Shown here piece after piece: positions 46,290 to 54,031 of a stretch of 64,000 nt of DNA. The stretch is from Clostridium_F oceanicum (GTDB lineage Bacteria > Bacillota > Clostridia > Clostridiales > Clostridiaceae): the NCBI RefSeq assembly GCF_039521385.1, contig NZ_BAAACG010000006.1, forward strand, positions 124,001 to 188,000. The letters are read 5' to 3'. The first letter of the stretch is position 1. Each line of letters opens with the position of its first letter. The notes under the pieces are model-generated. The model was given only the letters and a program-made list of their open reading frames with translations. It was not told the DNA's origin and did no database searches. Position numbers and translations under genes: made by a program.

Positions 46290-47033
46290 TTGAATAATAT
46301 ATCAGATAAAAATCAAGAGGTAAATAAAGAAGCGATATCACTTAATTCCTATGAACAAATGGCGGAATATTATTTTAAAGATGTAGATACAAAACCATAT
46401 AATGCTTACTATGAAAGGCCTGCAACGGTATCATTAATTCCAAAAGTAAAAGGAAAAAAGGTTTTAGATGCAGGCTGTGCAGCAGGATGGTATACTAAAT
46501 ACTTATTAGAAAAAGGAGCTGCTGTAACAGCATTAGATTTTAGTCCCCAAATGATAGAGATGACTAAAAAAAGAGTAGGGGATAGTGCTAAAATTATAAG
46601 AGCGGATTTAAATGAGCCACTAAGTTTTATCCATGATCAATCTATGGATGTTGTTTTGTCATCACTGGCACTTCATTATATTGAAAATTGGGATGGAGTA
46701 TTAGGTGAATTTAATAGAGTTTTAAAAAAAGAAGGACAAATTATTATTTCTGTTCATCATCCATTTATGGATTTTACAGTATTTAATAGAGAAAATTACT
46801 TTTTGACAGAATTATTAGACGATGAATGGGATACTCCAAGTGGAAAGGTAAAATTGCAATTTTACAGACGACCATTAAGTAAAATTATAATGTCTATTAT
46901 TGATTCAGGATTTACAATAGAAAAATTATTAGAGCCTATGCCTACAGAAGAATTTAAAAATAAACTGCCAGATGCATACCATAGATTAACTAAGAAACCT
47001 CAGTTTTTATTTATAAGAGCAAGAAAGAATTAA
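46290..47033 (+). CDS. SAM-dependent methyltransferase, class I
   Basis: 247 aa. Motif I VLDAGCAAGWYT (about residues 58-69) for SAM binding, acidic residue in ALDFSPQMIE, later VVLSSLALHYIENW and the FNRVLKKEGQIIIS strand: a UbiE/Methyltransf_11-like fold. Start TTG at 46290 is chosen because GAGGAGG lies 8 nt upstream. Substrate unknown. Confidence 0.85.
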   Translation: MNNISDKNQEVNKEAISLNSYEQMAEYYFKDVDTKPYNAYYERPATVSLIPKVKGKKVLDAGCAAGWYTKYLLEKGAAVTALDFSPQMIEMTKKRVGDSAKIIRADLNEPLSFIHDQSMDVVLSSLALHYIENWDGVLGEFNRVLKKEGQIIISVHHPFMDFTVFNRENYFLTELLDDEWDTPSGKVKLQFYRRPLSKIIMSIIDSGFTIEKLLEPMPTEEFKNKLPDAYHRLTKKPQFLFIRARKN

Positions 47034-47192
47034 TAATTTTTTTCGTATCTGTGATTTTTATCTCCTTTTATAAGATTTGATTTATTAATTTAGTATAAAT
47101 TGGAACATATTAAGATAAAGAAATGTTATCACCACTTACATATATAAATCATATATTAGTAAGCGAGATAGATTTAGGGGAAGGTAAGGCTT

Positions 47193-47366
47193 GTGATAAG
47201 AAAAAAGGTTAAGAAAGTTAGAGTTTATTATCCAACTTCTGAAAATAAAGATGAATTTGAAAGAAGAATATCAAGAGCCTTAATTAAAGTTTGGTGTGAT
47301 GATTGTCCTTTAGAAGTAATTGATAAAATTATAGATAAACTAGAAAAAGAGAATAAAGGGGCTTAA
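47193..47366 (+). CDS. Small hypothetical protein, 57 aa
   Basis: GTG start with AGGGGAAGG upstream; reads MIRKKVKKVRVYYPTSENK, then DEFERRISRALIKVWCDDCP, ending in a charged helix. It is basic at the start and holds a CDDC cysteine pair at residues 35-38. The stop lies inside a terminator hairpin, which supports it being a real gene. No family recognised. Confidence 0.6.
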   Translation: MIRKKVKKVRVYYPTSENKDEFERRISRALIKVWCDDCPLEVIDKIIDKLEKENKGA

Positions 47367-47428
47367 GTCCCTTTTTAAATTTTTAATAATATTATTATAA
47401 AAAAAGCTTAAGTTTTTAAGCTTTTTTT
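47355..47428 (+). terminator. Two tandem terminators
   Basis: AAAGGG (47355-47360) with CCCTTT (47369-47374) and T's; then AAAAAGCTTAA (47401-47411) with TTAAGCTTTTT (47416-47426) and T's, the second working in both directions and so serving the convergent gene at 47544. Confidence 0.75.
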
Positions 47429-47543
47429 ATTTTTATATTTAAATGGTATGTGACACTTATTTTTATCAGTTGTGATTTTTACTGAATATGGAAATATAAA
47501 TAATTCGTTTTAAAAAGCTATATTAAGTAAAAAATATTTCTTC

Positions 47544-48038
47544 TTATCCAAATACTCCTCTATGAATAAGGTGTATATTTTGAGGGGAAGTTACTTTCAT
47601 ATTTATATGACCAGAAGTCTTTTGTCCAACAATTCTTATAATATATTTCCCGTCTTTAGGTGTAGTTAAATTTAGTGTAGATTTTCCATCAGATTTATGA
47701 ATAGCTAAACTTTTATAGTTTGAATCTAAAACTACAACATAAAGCTTTCCTTTAGTAATTTTAGAGTTATCTACTATTTTTATTTTGTTACCCTTTGTAG
47801 ATTTAAACTCCATTATATTCCATCTGCCTGAAAATTTACCAAAATCAAATTCTCTACTGTCCTTTGTTTCCTTTCCAGCAGGTAAATTTGTAACATTAGG
47901 GTCTTCTTCTTCACTTGCTAAATAATATTTAGAATCAATATTAACATAAACAGTTCTATATACACTTATTGCTAGAATTACAATGGCTAGGATAACTAAA
48001 GTAGGACGAAAATTTCTTGGAATATTAAATTTTTTCAT
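47544..48038 (-). CDS. Hypothetical protein with N-terminal membrane anchor
   Basis: 164 aa. A single membrane helix at about residues 13-30, then an outer domain of about 130 aa rich in beta strands (KNKIKIVDNSKITKGKLYVVVLDS..., DGKYIIRIVGQ) with no cysteines. Resembles small extracellular beta-sandwich domains, but no family recognised. ATG at 48038 has GGAGGT just upstream, better than the ATG at 48050. Confidence 0.65.
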   Translation of the reverse strand: MKKFNIPRNFRPTLVILAIVILAISVYRTVYVNIDSKYYLASEEEDPNVTNLPAGKETKDSREFDFGKFSGRWNIMEFKSTKGNKIKIVDNSKITKGKLYVVVLDSNYKSLAIHKSDGKSTLNLTTPKDGKYIIRIVGQKTSGHINMKVTSPQNIHLIHRGVFG

Positions 48039-48346
48039 ATGAACCTCCATTTTTATAGTTGATTTATTTTTTATAGTGTTAGGATTTATGTTTAATGGAA
48101 AGTAGCTAGTATTAAATATTTTAATAAAATTATATATTATTATTTTACATATTATCCATTTATTATATTGAAATTGTTTATAATTGTCAATTTGGAAAAA
48201 ATAATATTTTATAAAAAAAAGTATTGATTTAAATTTTTCTTTGTAATATCATTGTATAAAATGAAATATTTGGAAATAGAATATTCAAAAATAAAAAGTT
48301 TGTTTTATTTTCAAAATTAAATCCTTTACAGAAAAGAGGTTTGTTT
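48039..48346. other. Intergenic region, nothing recognised
   Basis: About 300 nt of AT-rich sequence between two divergent genes. It must hold their promoters, but no clear -35/-10 pair or operator could be assigned. Confidence 0.5.
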
Positions 48347-48796
48347 ATGAATATACTAAAAATAAAAGAATTATTAAATGAAATTAATAATATTTTAAAA
48401 GTGGATAGTGTAGGGATGCATGAAATATATGATGATAGACTTCATCCCTTGTCTACTACTAAAAATCCCTTTTGCAGTGTAGAAGAGTGGAAAGCTAAAC
48501 ATGAAAAGTTTAAAGTTAAAGTTTCACAAGAAGCATCTTTAAAAAGAACAATGAATAAAGAGATTGTTTGTATAGAAGATACTTCTAAAGATCCTGAATC
48601 TTCCAAAGAATTCTTTGAATTTGGGATTAAAAGTTTAGTAGTTTTTCCTATTATAAAAAATGATACAGTAATAGGATTGATTACTTGTATATCAATAAGT
48701 AAACCTAGGATTTTTGAAAAAGAAAAAATTGTACAAGTTGAAAACAAAATAAAAGAATTTATAGAGAACAAAGAACAGATAAAAGATAACAGATAA
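48347..48796 (+). CDS. GAF-domain protein
   Basis: 149 aa, a single GAF-like sensory domain: KVDSVGMHEIYDD, CIEDTSKDPES, then LVVFPIIKNDTVIGLITC (residues about 100-118). A lone GAF domain may bind a small ligand or nucleotide; partner unknown. ATG at 48347 with AGAGG 7 nt upstream. Confidence 0.75.
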   Translation: MNILKIKELLNEINNILKVDSVGMHEIYDDRLHPLSTTKNPFCSVEEWKAKHEKFKVKVSQEASLKRTMNKEIVCIEDTSKDPESSKEFFEFGIKSLVVFPIIKNDTVIGLITCISISKPRIFEKEKIVQVENKIKEFIENKEQIKDNR

Positions 48797-49080
48797 AAGA
48801 TAACAGATAACAAATAAAAAATAATAAATATGGAAAAAAGACAGAAAACAAAGAAGAAAGAACAGATGAAAAATAATGAATAGGAAAAGATTAGAAGAAC
48901 AAAAATTAAATAGTAGATAAAAAACTAAGATTAGAAAAATAAAAGTTAAATGAGAAAGAAAAAATAAAGATTAAAAAATAAAGATTAAAAAATAAAAATA
49001 TTAGATAGAGATATTAAATAAAATATGGGATACTATGGGATGCTAGATTAGGTATTTGTTTAAAAGTCTAAAATCATTAG
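48785..49080. repeat. Purine-rich simple-sequence region
   Basis: Immediately after the GAF gene stop there are repeats of ATAAAAGATAACAG (two to three copies, about 48778-48812). About 230 nt then follow in which nearly every base of the + strand is A, G or T with very few C's, with recurring AAAATAA/AGATTAAAAAATAAA units. No stop-free coding frame was seen. Confidence 0.6.
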
Positions 49081-49092
49081 GGGGTTTAAATA

Positions 49093-50715
49093 ATGAAAGT
49101 ATGTGAAGCAGTATTAGACTATTTGATAAAGAATAATATTAAAACTTTATATGGCATTCCTTGCGGTACATTTAGTGCTATTGTGGATTGTATAGATGAT
49201 TTTAATGAAATAGAATTAATAATACCTAAAAATGAAGGAGCAGCAGGATTTTCAGCTACTAAATATGCTAAAATTTCAAGAAAATTAGGGGTATGCATCT
49301 TAGGTGGTTCTGTTGGAGTTGCCAATGCTATGAATGGTATAGCAGAAGCTGAGCAAACTAAATCCCCAGTACTTATAATAGGTGGATATGTAAATCAGCC
49401 AGATCAGAATTTAGGGGCGATTCAGGAATTAGAAGGACATAGATTAGTAAAAGATATAGTAAAACACTATACTGTAGTAGAAAATGAAAAAGAAACTTTA
49501 ACTAAAATAAAAGAAGCTATGGAAAAAGCATTAGAATATCCAAGAGGTCCTGTTTTTGTAGGATTGCCTATAAATATACAAAGACAAGAATATACTGGTG
49601 AAGATATAGAAAAAGTATCTATTAAAAATGGTGAAACTGATTATGCTTCATTAGATAAAGCAGTTGATATGATAAATGATTGTAAAAATGGGGTTATACT
49701 TTTAGGTGGAGGATGCCGCAAAGTATCCGATAAAATAAAAAAACTTGAAGAAAAATTAAACTGGAGAATATTTTATACGAGCGGTGGTAAAGGGATTATA
49801 GAAGATGATTATAGATTAAATATGGGAAACTATGGATTTTGTAGTACAAAGTTAGCTTCAGAATACATGAAAAGAGATGATATTGAATGCGTATTAGCTC
49901 TTGGTTCTCAGCTTGGAGAATTAGCTAGTAATTATTTTGATAAAACTTTATTTAAAAATAGAAAATTGATACACATAGATGTAGATAAAAGAGTTTTCCA
50001 AAAAGCTTTTAAAGCTGACTTACCTATAACTTCAGATTTGGATAATGCCTTAGATTATTTATGTAAAATAGATAAAAAAGATTTAAATAACGATATAAAA
50101 GAATTAAGAAATAAGCCTTATGTTAAAGATCATAAAGGATTGTCTGTGAGACTTTTATACGAAAACATAACAAATATTCTTCCTAAAAATACTTTTTATA
50201 TGCAAGATATTGGTTTATCTATGGCTTTTGCCTATAAATACTTAAGTGTTCCAAAAGGGGGAGGGTTTGAATGTAACCCTACCTATGGTTCTATGGGAAG
50301 TACTTCAGGAGCTTTAGGGGTAAGTAGATTATATAAAGATCGTGTAATTGCTGTGTTTATAGGTGATGGCGCTTTCTATATGAATGTAATGTCAGAACTT
50401 TTAACTGCTAAAAAATATAACATGAATATAATCTATTTTGTAATTAATAATTCAGCTTTAGGGCTTGTAGCAAAAGGCCAAAAAATGGTATATAAAAGAG
50501 CACATAGTGGATTTTATGATGAAGATGTAGATATCCACAAAATAGTTGAAGCTATGGGGATACCATCTGTTAGAATAGATGATTTTAATCAAATCAAAGA
50601 TTTAAAGGATTTATTAAAAGATAGAAAAGGGCCTATGGTAATAGAGGTTATTACTGATCTATCTGAAAACATATATATTGATAGATTTAAAACCTTAAAA
50701 ATAGAAACAAAATAA
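49093..50715 (+). CDS. Thiamine-diphosphate-dependent enzyme (acetolactate synthase/decarboxylase type)
   Basis: 540 aa with the three-domain ThDP fold. Catalytic glutamate in KNEGAAGFSA near residue 47. ThDP/Mg motif GDGAFYMNVMSELLTAKK...NN starting near 424. Central domain around 185-335. Similar in size to 2-oxo-acid decarboxylases and acetolactate synthases, with no FAD-site signature obvious. No ilvN-type partner gene beside it, so a catabolic 2-oxo-acid enzyme is more likely than branched-chain synthesis. Exact substrate uncertain. ATG after AGGGGG. Confidence 0.83.
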   Translation: MKVCEAVLDYLIKNNIKTLYGIPCGTFSAIVDCIDDFNEIELIIPKNEGAAGFSATKYAKISRKLGVCILGGSVGVANAMNGIAEAEQTKSPVLIIGGYVNQPDQNLGAIQELEGHRLVKDIVKHYTVVENEKETLTKIKEAMEKALEYPRGPVFVGLPINIQRQEYTGEDIEKVSIKNGETDYASLDKAVDMINDCKNGVILLGGGCRKVSDKIKKLEEKLNWRIFYTSGGKGIIEDDYRLNMGNYGFCSTKLASEYMKRDDIECVLALGSQLGELASNYFDKTLFKNRKLIHIDVDKRVFQKAFKADLPITSDLDNALDYLCKIDKKDLNNDIKELRNKPYVKDHKGLSVRLLYENITNILPKNTFYMQDIGLSMAFAYKYLSVPKGGGFECNPTYGSMGSTSGALGVSRLYKDRVIAVFIGDGAFYMNVMSELLTAKKYNMNIIYFVINNSALGLVAKGQKMVYKRAHSGFYDEDVDIHKIVEAMGIPSVRIDDFNQIKDLKDLLKDRKGPMVIEVITDLSENIYIDRFKTLKIETK

Positions 50716-50738
50716 TAAAAAGGTATAACTACTAAGAA

Positions 50739-50822
50739 AACTATTCATTTTACTGAGAGATCTTAATTAATTTTTTAAAATATATTAAATTAAGATTTTT
50801 TAGAAGAATGGATAGTTTTTTA
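50739..50822 (+). terminator. Nested-hairpin terminator
   Basis: Outer stem AACTATTCATT (50739-50749) with AATGGATAGTT (50807-50817), inner stem of ATCTTAATT against AATTAAGAT, followed by a long T run. It ends the ThDP enzyme transcript. Confidence 0.75.
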
Positions 50823-50890
50823 TTTTTATCATAAATATTTATATAAATTAAGAGAAGATGTAAGTTTATTTAGGTACTAGATAGTAATTT

Positions 50891-50976
50891 AAAACCCCTC
50901 TATCATAAATGTTACATATAGATATAATAAAAATAGGGTATTATTTATTTACAAATATAAATTATTTTATATTAGA
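50891..50976. repeat. Degraded copy of the region at 51845-52275
   Basis: 50891-50934 matches 51845-51888 at 43 of 44 positions, and 50939-50976 matches 52238-52275 at 37 of 38. The two blocks touch here but are about 350 bp apart in the other copy, so this copy has an internal deletion. The first block preserves the last 14 codons and stop of the small membrane protein on the - strand. Confidence 0.8.
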
Positions 50977-51028
50977 TGATTATTAGGTTATAATATAATA
51001 AAAATATTATTTATCGGAGGGGATATCT

Positions 51029-51202
51029 ATGAAAGAGGTAAATGATAATAAAAATTTATATGAACAATTTTTAAAATACTCCTATTATGATTTGAAAGAA
51101 TTATTCAAAAAAGCTAAAAGTAAAGAAGAAAAAGATTTTTATATGGCTTTATCTAATATTGTTTTGAAAAAAGAACATAAAAAGGTTATAGGTAAACAAT
51201 AA
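51029..51202 (+). CDS. Small protein, probable antitoxin partner of the zeta-like toxin
   Basis: 57 aa; ATG after CGGAGGGG. Reads MKEVNDNKNLYEQFLKYSYY and a charged helical C-terminal half, with no DNA-binding motif recognised. Its TAA overlaps the ATG of the toxin (TAATG), so the two are translationally coupled. Shorter than classical epsilon antitoxins (about 90 aa) and not clearly related; role inferred from position only. Confidence 0.65.
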   Translation: MKEVNDNKNLYEQFLKYSYYDLKELFKKAKSKEEKDFYMALSNIVLKKEHKKVIGKQ

Positions 51203-51771
51203 TGGCTACTTATACTATATTTGCTGGAGTTAACGGTGCAGGAAAAACTTCTATATATAAGTCTACTTATTATAAGGAAAATAAAGATGAAAAAAGGATA
51301 AATACTGATGAAATGGTATCTAGAATAGGTTCTTGGAAAGATAATAATCTTCAAATTAAATGTGCTAGAGAAGCAATAAAGCTTATAAACTATTATATAA
51401 GGAATCATATATCTTTTAATCAAGAAACTACTCTTTCGGGTAAGAGCATTATTAGAAACATAAAGAAAGCAAAACAAAATGGATTTTATATAGTTATGAA
51501 TTATATAGGGGTGGATAGCCCTGAGATTGCAAAAGAAAGAGTTGAAATTAGAGTTTTAAAAGGTGGACATGGGATACCAAAAGAGGCTATACAAAGAAGA
51601 TACTATGAATCATTAGATAATTTAAAACAAGTATTAAATTTATGTGATGAGGTAAATATATATGATAACACAAAGAGTATCGAAGAAATAGCTTATTTAA
51701 TTAATGGAATAATTGAATGGAAAAGTGAAAATATTCCTAAATGGAGCGAAGAAATTTTTAAAAAACTCTAG
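51202..51771 (+). CDS. Zeta-toxin-family kinase
   Basis: 189 aa. P-loop GVNGAGKT at residues 9-16, INTDEM with D36 as the likely catalytic base, QETTLSG near 75, and the R-rich RVLKGGHGIPKEAIQRRYYESLDNL block near 113-137. This matches zeta toxins (UDP-N-acetylglucosamine kinases that poison cell-wall synthesis) and related small kinases. Paired with a 57-aa gene by a 1-nt overlap. A short terminator-like hairpin region with T's follows. Could be a harmless P-loop kinase, but the arrangement argues for toxin-antitoxin. Confidence 0.8.
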   Translation: MATYTIFAGVNGAGKTSIYKSTYYKENKDEKRINTDEMVSRIGSWKDNNLQIKCAREAIKLINYYIRNHISFNQETTLSGKSIIRNIKKAKQNGFYIVMNYIGVDSPEIAKERVEIRVLKGGHGIPKEAIQRRYYESLDNLKQVLNLCDEVNIYDNTKSIEEIAYLINGIIEWKSENIPKWSEEIFKKL

Positions 51772-51842
51772 TATATTTATAAATATATTAGAGTTTTTTA
51801 TTTATAAAAATATATTTAAAAGAACAAAGGATTTAGCCTATG

Positions 51843-52040
51843 TTAAAACCCATCTATCATAAATGTTACATATAGATATAATAAAAATGCTACTGATGAA
51901 ACTAAAAATACAGTAAGAAAAGTATAGTATACTTTTTTACTAAATTTATTTTTAAAAGTAGAATTAATTTTTCTTTTTAATATAAAATAGAGTATTATTA
52001 ATAAAAACCATATGTAAATAACAATTTTGTCTTTGTTCAA
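51843..52040 (-). CDS. Small two-helix membrane protein
   Basis: 65 aa: a helix near 7-22, a basic loop (KRKINSTFKNKFSKK), and a second helix near 38-62. The ATG has AAGGTGA upstream. Its last 14 codons and its upstream flank recur in a degraded copy at 50891-50976, on the other side of the toxin-antitoxin pair. No family recognised. Confidence 0.6.
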   Translation of the reverse strand: MNKDKIVIYIWFLLIILYFILKRKINSTFKNKFSKKVYYTFLTVFLVSSVAFLLYLYVTFMIDGF

Positions 52041-52629
52041 GGTATCACCTTCTTATATTAAAGTTGTATTACTACTTAGTACATATATAATATATAAAGT
52101 AGTTTTTTATAAAATTAAGGCAGAGCTTTGTTTTTATAAATTTACTTGTGTTTACATATATGGAATTATTATAAAAAAATTATAACATAGAAGATATAGG
52201 ATTTGCTAGTTACTAGTATGTTATCTTAAAGATAGGCTATTATTTATTTACAAATATAAAATATTTTATATTAGACTAGTTTTTTTACAATGCAGATATA
52301 TAAGTAGAAAAATGGTGGCTAGATTTGTATTATATATATTAGTTTAAAGATATAATCAATAGTATTTTAAAATTAAAGATATATAATAAAATAAGAATAG
52401 TGTACATCTTGATTTAAAGTATAATAATTAAAGTTTAACATAAAAATAAGTCTATCTACTTTTTTAATAAATATATAAAACTTGACTGCAAACTCTATAT
52501 TTAATATATTGAAGTTAAGAGTATTACGTTTAAAGGTAAGTGGTTTATAGCCTATATTATAAGTGAAATTATCAAAATGATAATTAAGATTTATTTTTAA
52601 TATCAAATGATTTTAGGAGGACATAACCT
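52041..52629. other. Intergenic region with one repeat block
   Basis: About 590 nt of very AT-rich DNA. It contains 52238-52275, the second block of the duplication described above. A 77-codon frame on the - strand (52373-52606) lacks a ribosome site and looks non-coding. Nothing else recognised. Confidence 0.5.
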
Positions 52630-53076
52630 ATGGTTAGCATAGAAACTTTAGATAATATTAGTAAAGATGATTTAGAGAGTATATTAAAGGTGTGGGAGTC
52701 GTCAGTAAGAGCAACTCATACTTTTTTAAAAGAAGAGGATATAATATCATTAATACCTCAAGTTAAAGAAGGAGTAAATTATGTTAGTAAATTTCTATGT
52801 GTAAGAGATGAAAAAGGGATAATAAAGGCATTTATGGGAGTAGAGAATGATAAGATTGAAATGCTATTTATAGATGGAAATAAAAGAGGCAAGGGTATAG
52901 GCAAAAAACTTATTAGTTATGCAGTTGAGGTTTTAAATATAAAGTATGTAGATGTAAATGAACAAAATATGCAAGCTGTAGGATTTTATAAGCATATGGG
53001 GTTTGATGCATTTAAAAGATCAGAACTTGATGATGGAGGCAATCCATTTCCTATTCTCCATATGAAACTTTTATAG
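52630..53076 (+). CDS. GNAT-family N-acetyltransferase
   Basis: 148 aa. Acetyl-CoA loop motif GNKRGKGIGKKLISYAVE (about residues 79-96) and NEQNMQAVGFYKHMGFD near 115-131. Similar in layout to YjaB-like acetyltransferases, with WESSVRATHTFL near the start. ATG with AGGAGG 10-11 nt upstream. Acceptor unknown. Confidence 0.9.
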   Translation: MVSIETLDNISKDDLESILKVWESSVRATHTFLKEEDIISLIPQVKEGVNYVSKFLCVRDEKGIIKAFMGVENDKIEMLFIDGNKRGKGIGKKLISYAVEVLNIKYVDVNEQNMQAVGFYKHMGFDAFKRSELDDGGNPFPILHMKLL

Positions 53077-53114
53077 GCTATATTATAATAGTTACGAATA
53101 AAACATAGAATAAT

Positions 53115-53185
53115 TTCCATATAACTAAGTCATATGGAACAAATAAGCTTTCGTATTATAAAGTAATATTTATAATAGGAAAGCT
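53115..53185. terminator. Two hairpins between convergent genes
   Basis: TTCCATAT (53115-53122) pairs with ATATGGAA (53132-53139). A longer one pairs 53146-53160 with 53171-53185 (14 bp plus one G-G mismatch). They separate the GNAT gene from the - strand regulator operon. Confidence 0.6.
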
Positions 53186-53253
53186 AGTATTACGGATATA
53201 ATAATTACTACAATAAATATAATTAAAAATTCCTTACTATTATCGTCTTTCAT
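53170..53253 (-). CDS. Single-helix membrane peptide, 27 aa
   Basis: MKDDNSKEF followed by one hydrophobic helix to the end. GGGGGA lies 8 nt before the ATG. It is the last gene after the membrane protein and XRE regulator on the same strand. No family recognised; reality is uncertain because the end sits within a hairpin. Confidence 0.45.
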   Translation of the reverse strand: MKDDNSKEFLIIFIVVIIISVILAFLL

Positions 53254-53270
53254 TTAAAATTCCCCCATAG

Positions 53271-53465
53271 TTACTCATCTATCAAAAATAGTTCTTCTAC
53301 ATTTGTTTTTAAAAGTCTTGACATTTTTATTGCTAGTTCTAAAGTAGGATTATATTTGTTATTTTCAATTGCATTTATAGTTTGTCTAGTTACATTGAGA
53401 AGGTTTGCTAAATCTTCTTGGGTGTATCCATATTTCTTTCTTAATTCTTTAATTCTATTCTTCAC
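53271..53465 (-). CDS. XRE-family regulator (YozG type)
   Basis: 64 aa, a lone helix-turn-helix: MKNRIKELRKKYGYTQEDLANLLNVTRQTINAIENNKYNP and an NVEELF tail. GTG at 53465 with GGTGG 5 nt upstream is chosen because MKNRIKELR is the common start; a GTG nine bases earlier is possible. It overlaps the upstream membrane-protein gene, so they are coupled. Probably controls its own operon through the ATGTAAAA-N4-TTTTACAT site. Confidence 0.88.
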   Translation of the reverse strand: MKNRIKELRKKYGYTQEDLANLLNVTRQTINAIENNKYNPTLELAIKMSRLLKTNVEELFLIDE

Positions 53466-53673
53466 TTTTTCCACCCATTTTTTTCTTAAGTATAAGAGAA
53501 CTTACATTTATTACAACACTTTGAGTTATAAATAATAAGAGCGGTAATCCAGCTTCAGAGTATTTAAAATAGTTATAAATACTCCAAATGATTAGAAAAA
53601 TTGTTGTATATGCATAGGCTATTTTCATACTTTTTGATGTTATATATAGTTCCATTTCATCCATCTTTTTCAT
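53455..53673 (-). CDS. Small membrane protein of XRE-regulator pair
   Basis: 72 aa with two membrane helices (about residues 16-34 and 42-62), charged at both ends. Start ATG with AAGGAG 9 nt upstream. Coupled to the XRE regulator by overlap, an arrangement common in Firmicutes (a DUF2178/DUF3796-like partner). Function unknown; may sense or relay a membrane signal to the regulator. Confidence 0.75.
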   Translation of the reverse strand: MKKMDEMELYITSKSMKIAYAYTTIFLIIWSIYNYFKYSEAGLPLLLFITQSVVINVSSLILKKKMGGKSEE

Positions 53674-53690
53674 AACGCATTACTCCTTAA

Positions 53691-53756
53691 ATGTAAAATT
53701 GTTTTTACATTCACAGTATATTATTATCAATAAATAATGTCAAGAACTTTTTACAT
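53691..53756 (-). promoter_or_regulatory. Promoter and operator of the XRE operon
   Basis: On the - strand, TTGACA (53743-53738), 17-bp spacer, TATACT (53720-53715). Just after it lies the perfect inverted repeat ATGTAAAA-TTGT-TTTTACAT (53691-53710), and one further TTTTACAT half-site lies upstream of the -35 (53749-53756). This fits autorepression by the XRE protein. Confidence 0.75.
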
Positions 53757-54031
53757 TTTGTATTGAGAGTATATTTAGTATTATCTAGGTTTTAGTTGAA
53801 ATTTTTAGATATGATATTGTATAACTTAAGATCATATAGAATATATACTTAAAAACTAAAAATAAAATAATTTAATAAATATAGGTTTATCAAATATAAT
53901 TTTTCTTCAAATTTTAGTTGAGATTTATAAAATAATAAAATTAAATTATAATAATAATGTAAAGATTATTAAAGCGTTATAAATGGTAGTATATTAAAAG
54001 TAACTGTACAATTATACTAAGGAGGAAAAAT
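53757..54031. other. Intergenic region before the ArsM-like gene
   Basis: AT-rich, about 275 nt. No clear promoter, and no ArsR-like operator recognised. AAGGAGG precedes the next ATG. Confidence 0.45.

Noticed and set aside
48778..48812. Short tandem repeats after the GAF gene as a CRISPR array
   Set aside because: Repeats are about 14 bp, directly adjoining and without unique spacers; no cas genes in the window.
52373..52606. 77-codon frame on the - strand
   Set aside because: No ribosome site, AT-driven composition (Asn, Tyr, Phe, Ile), no family pattern.
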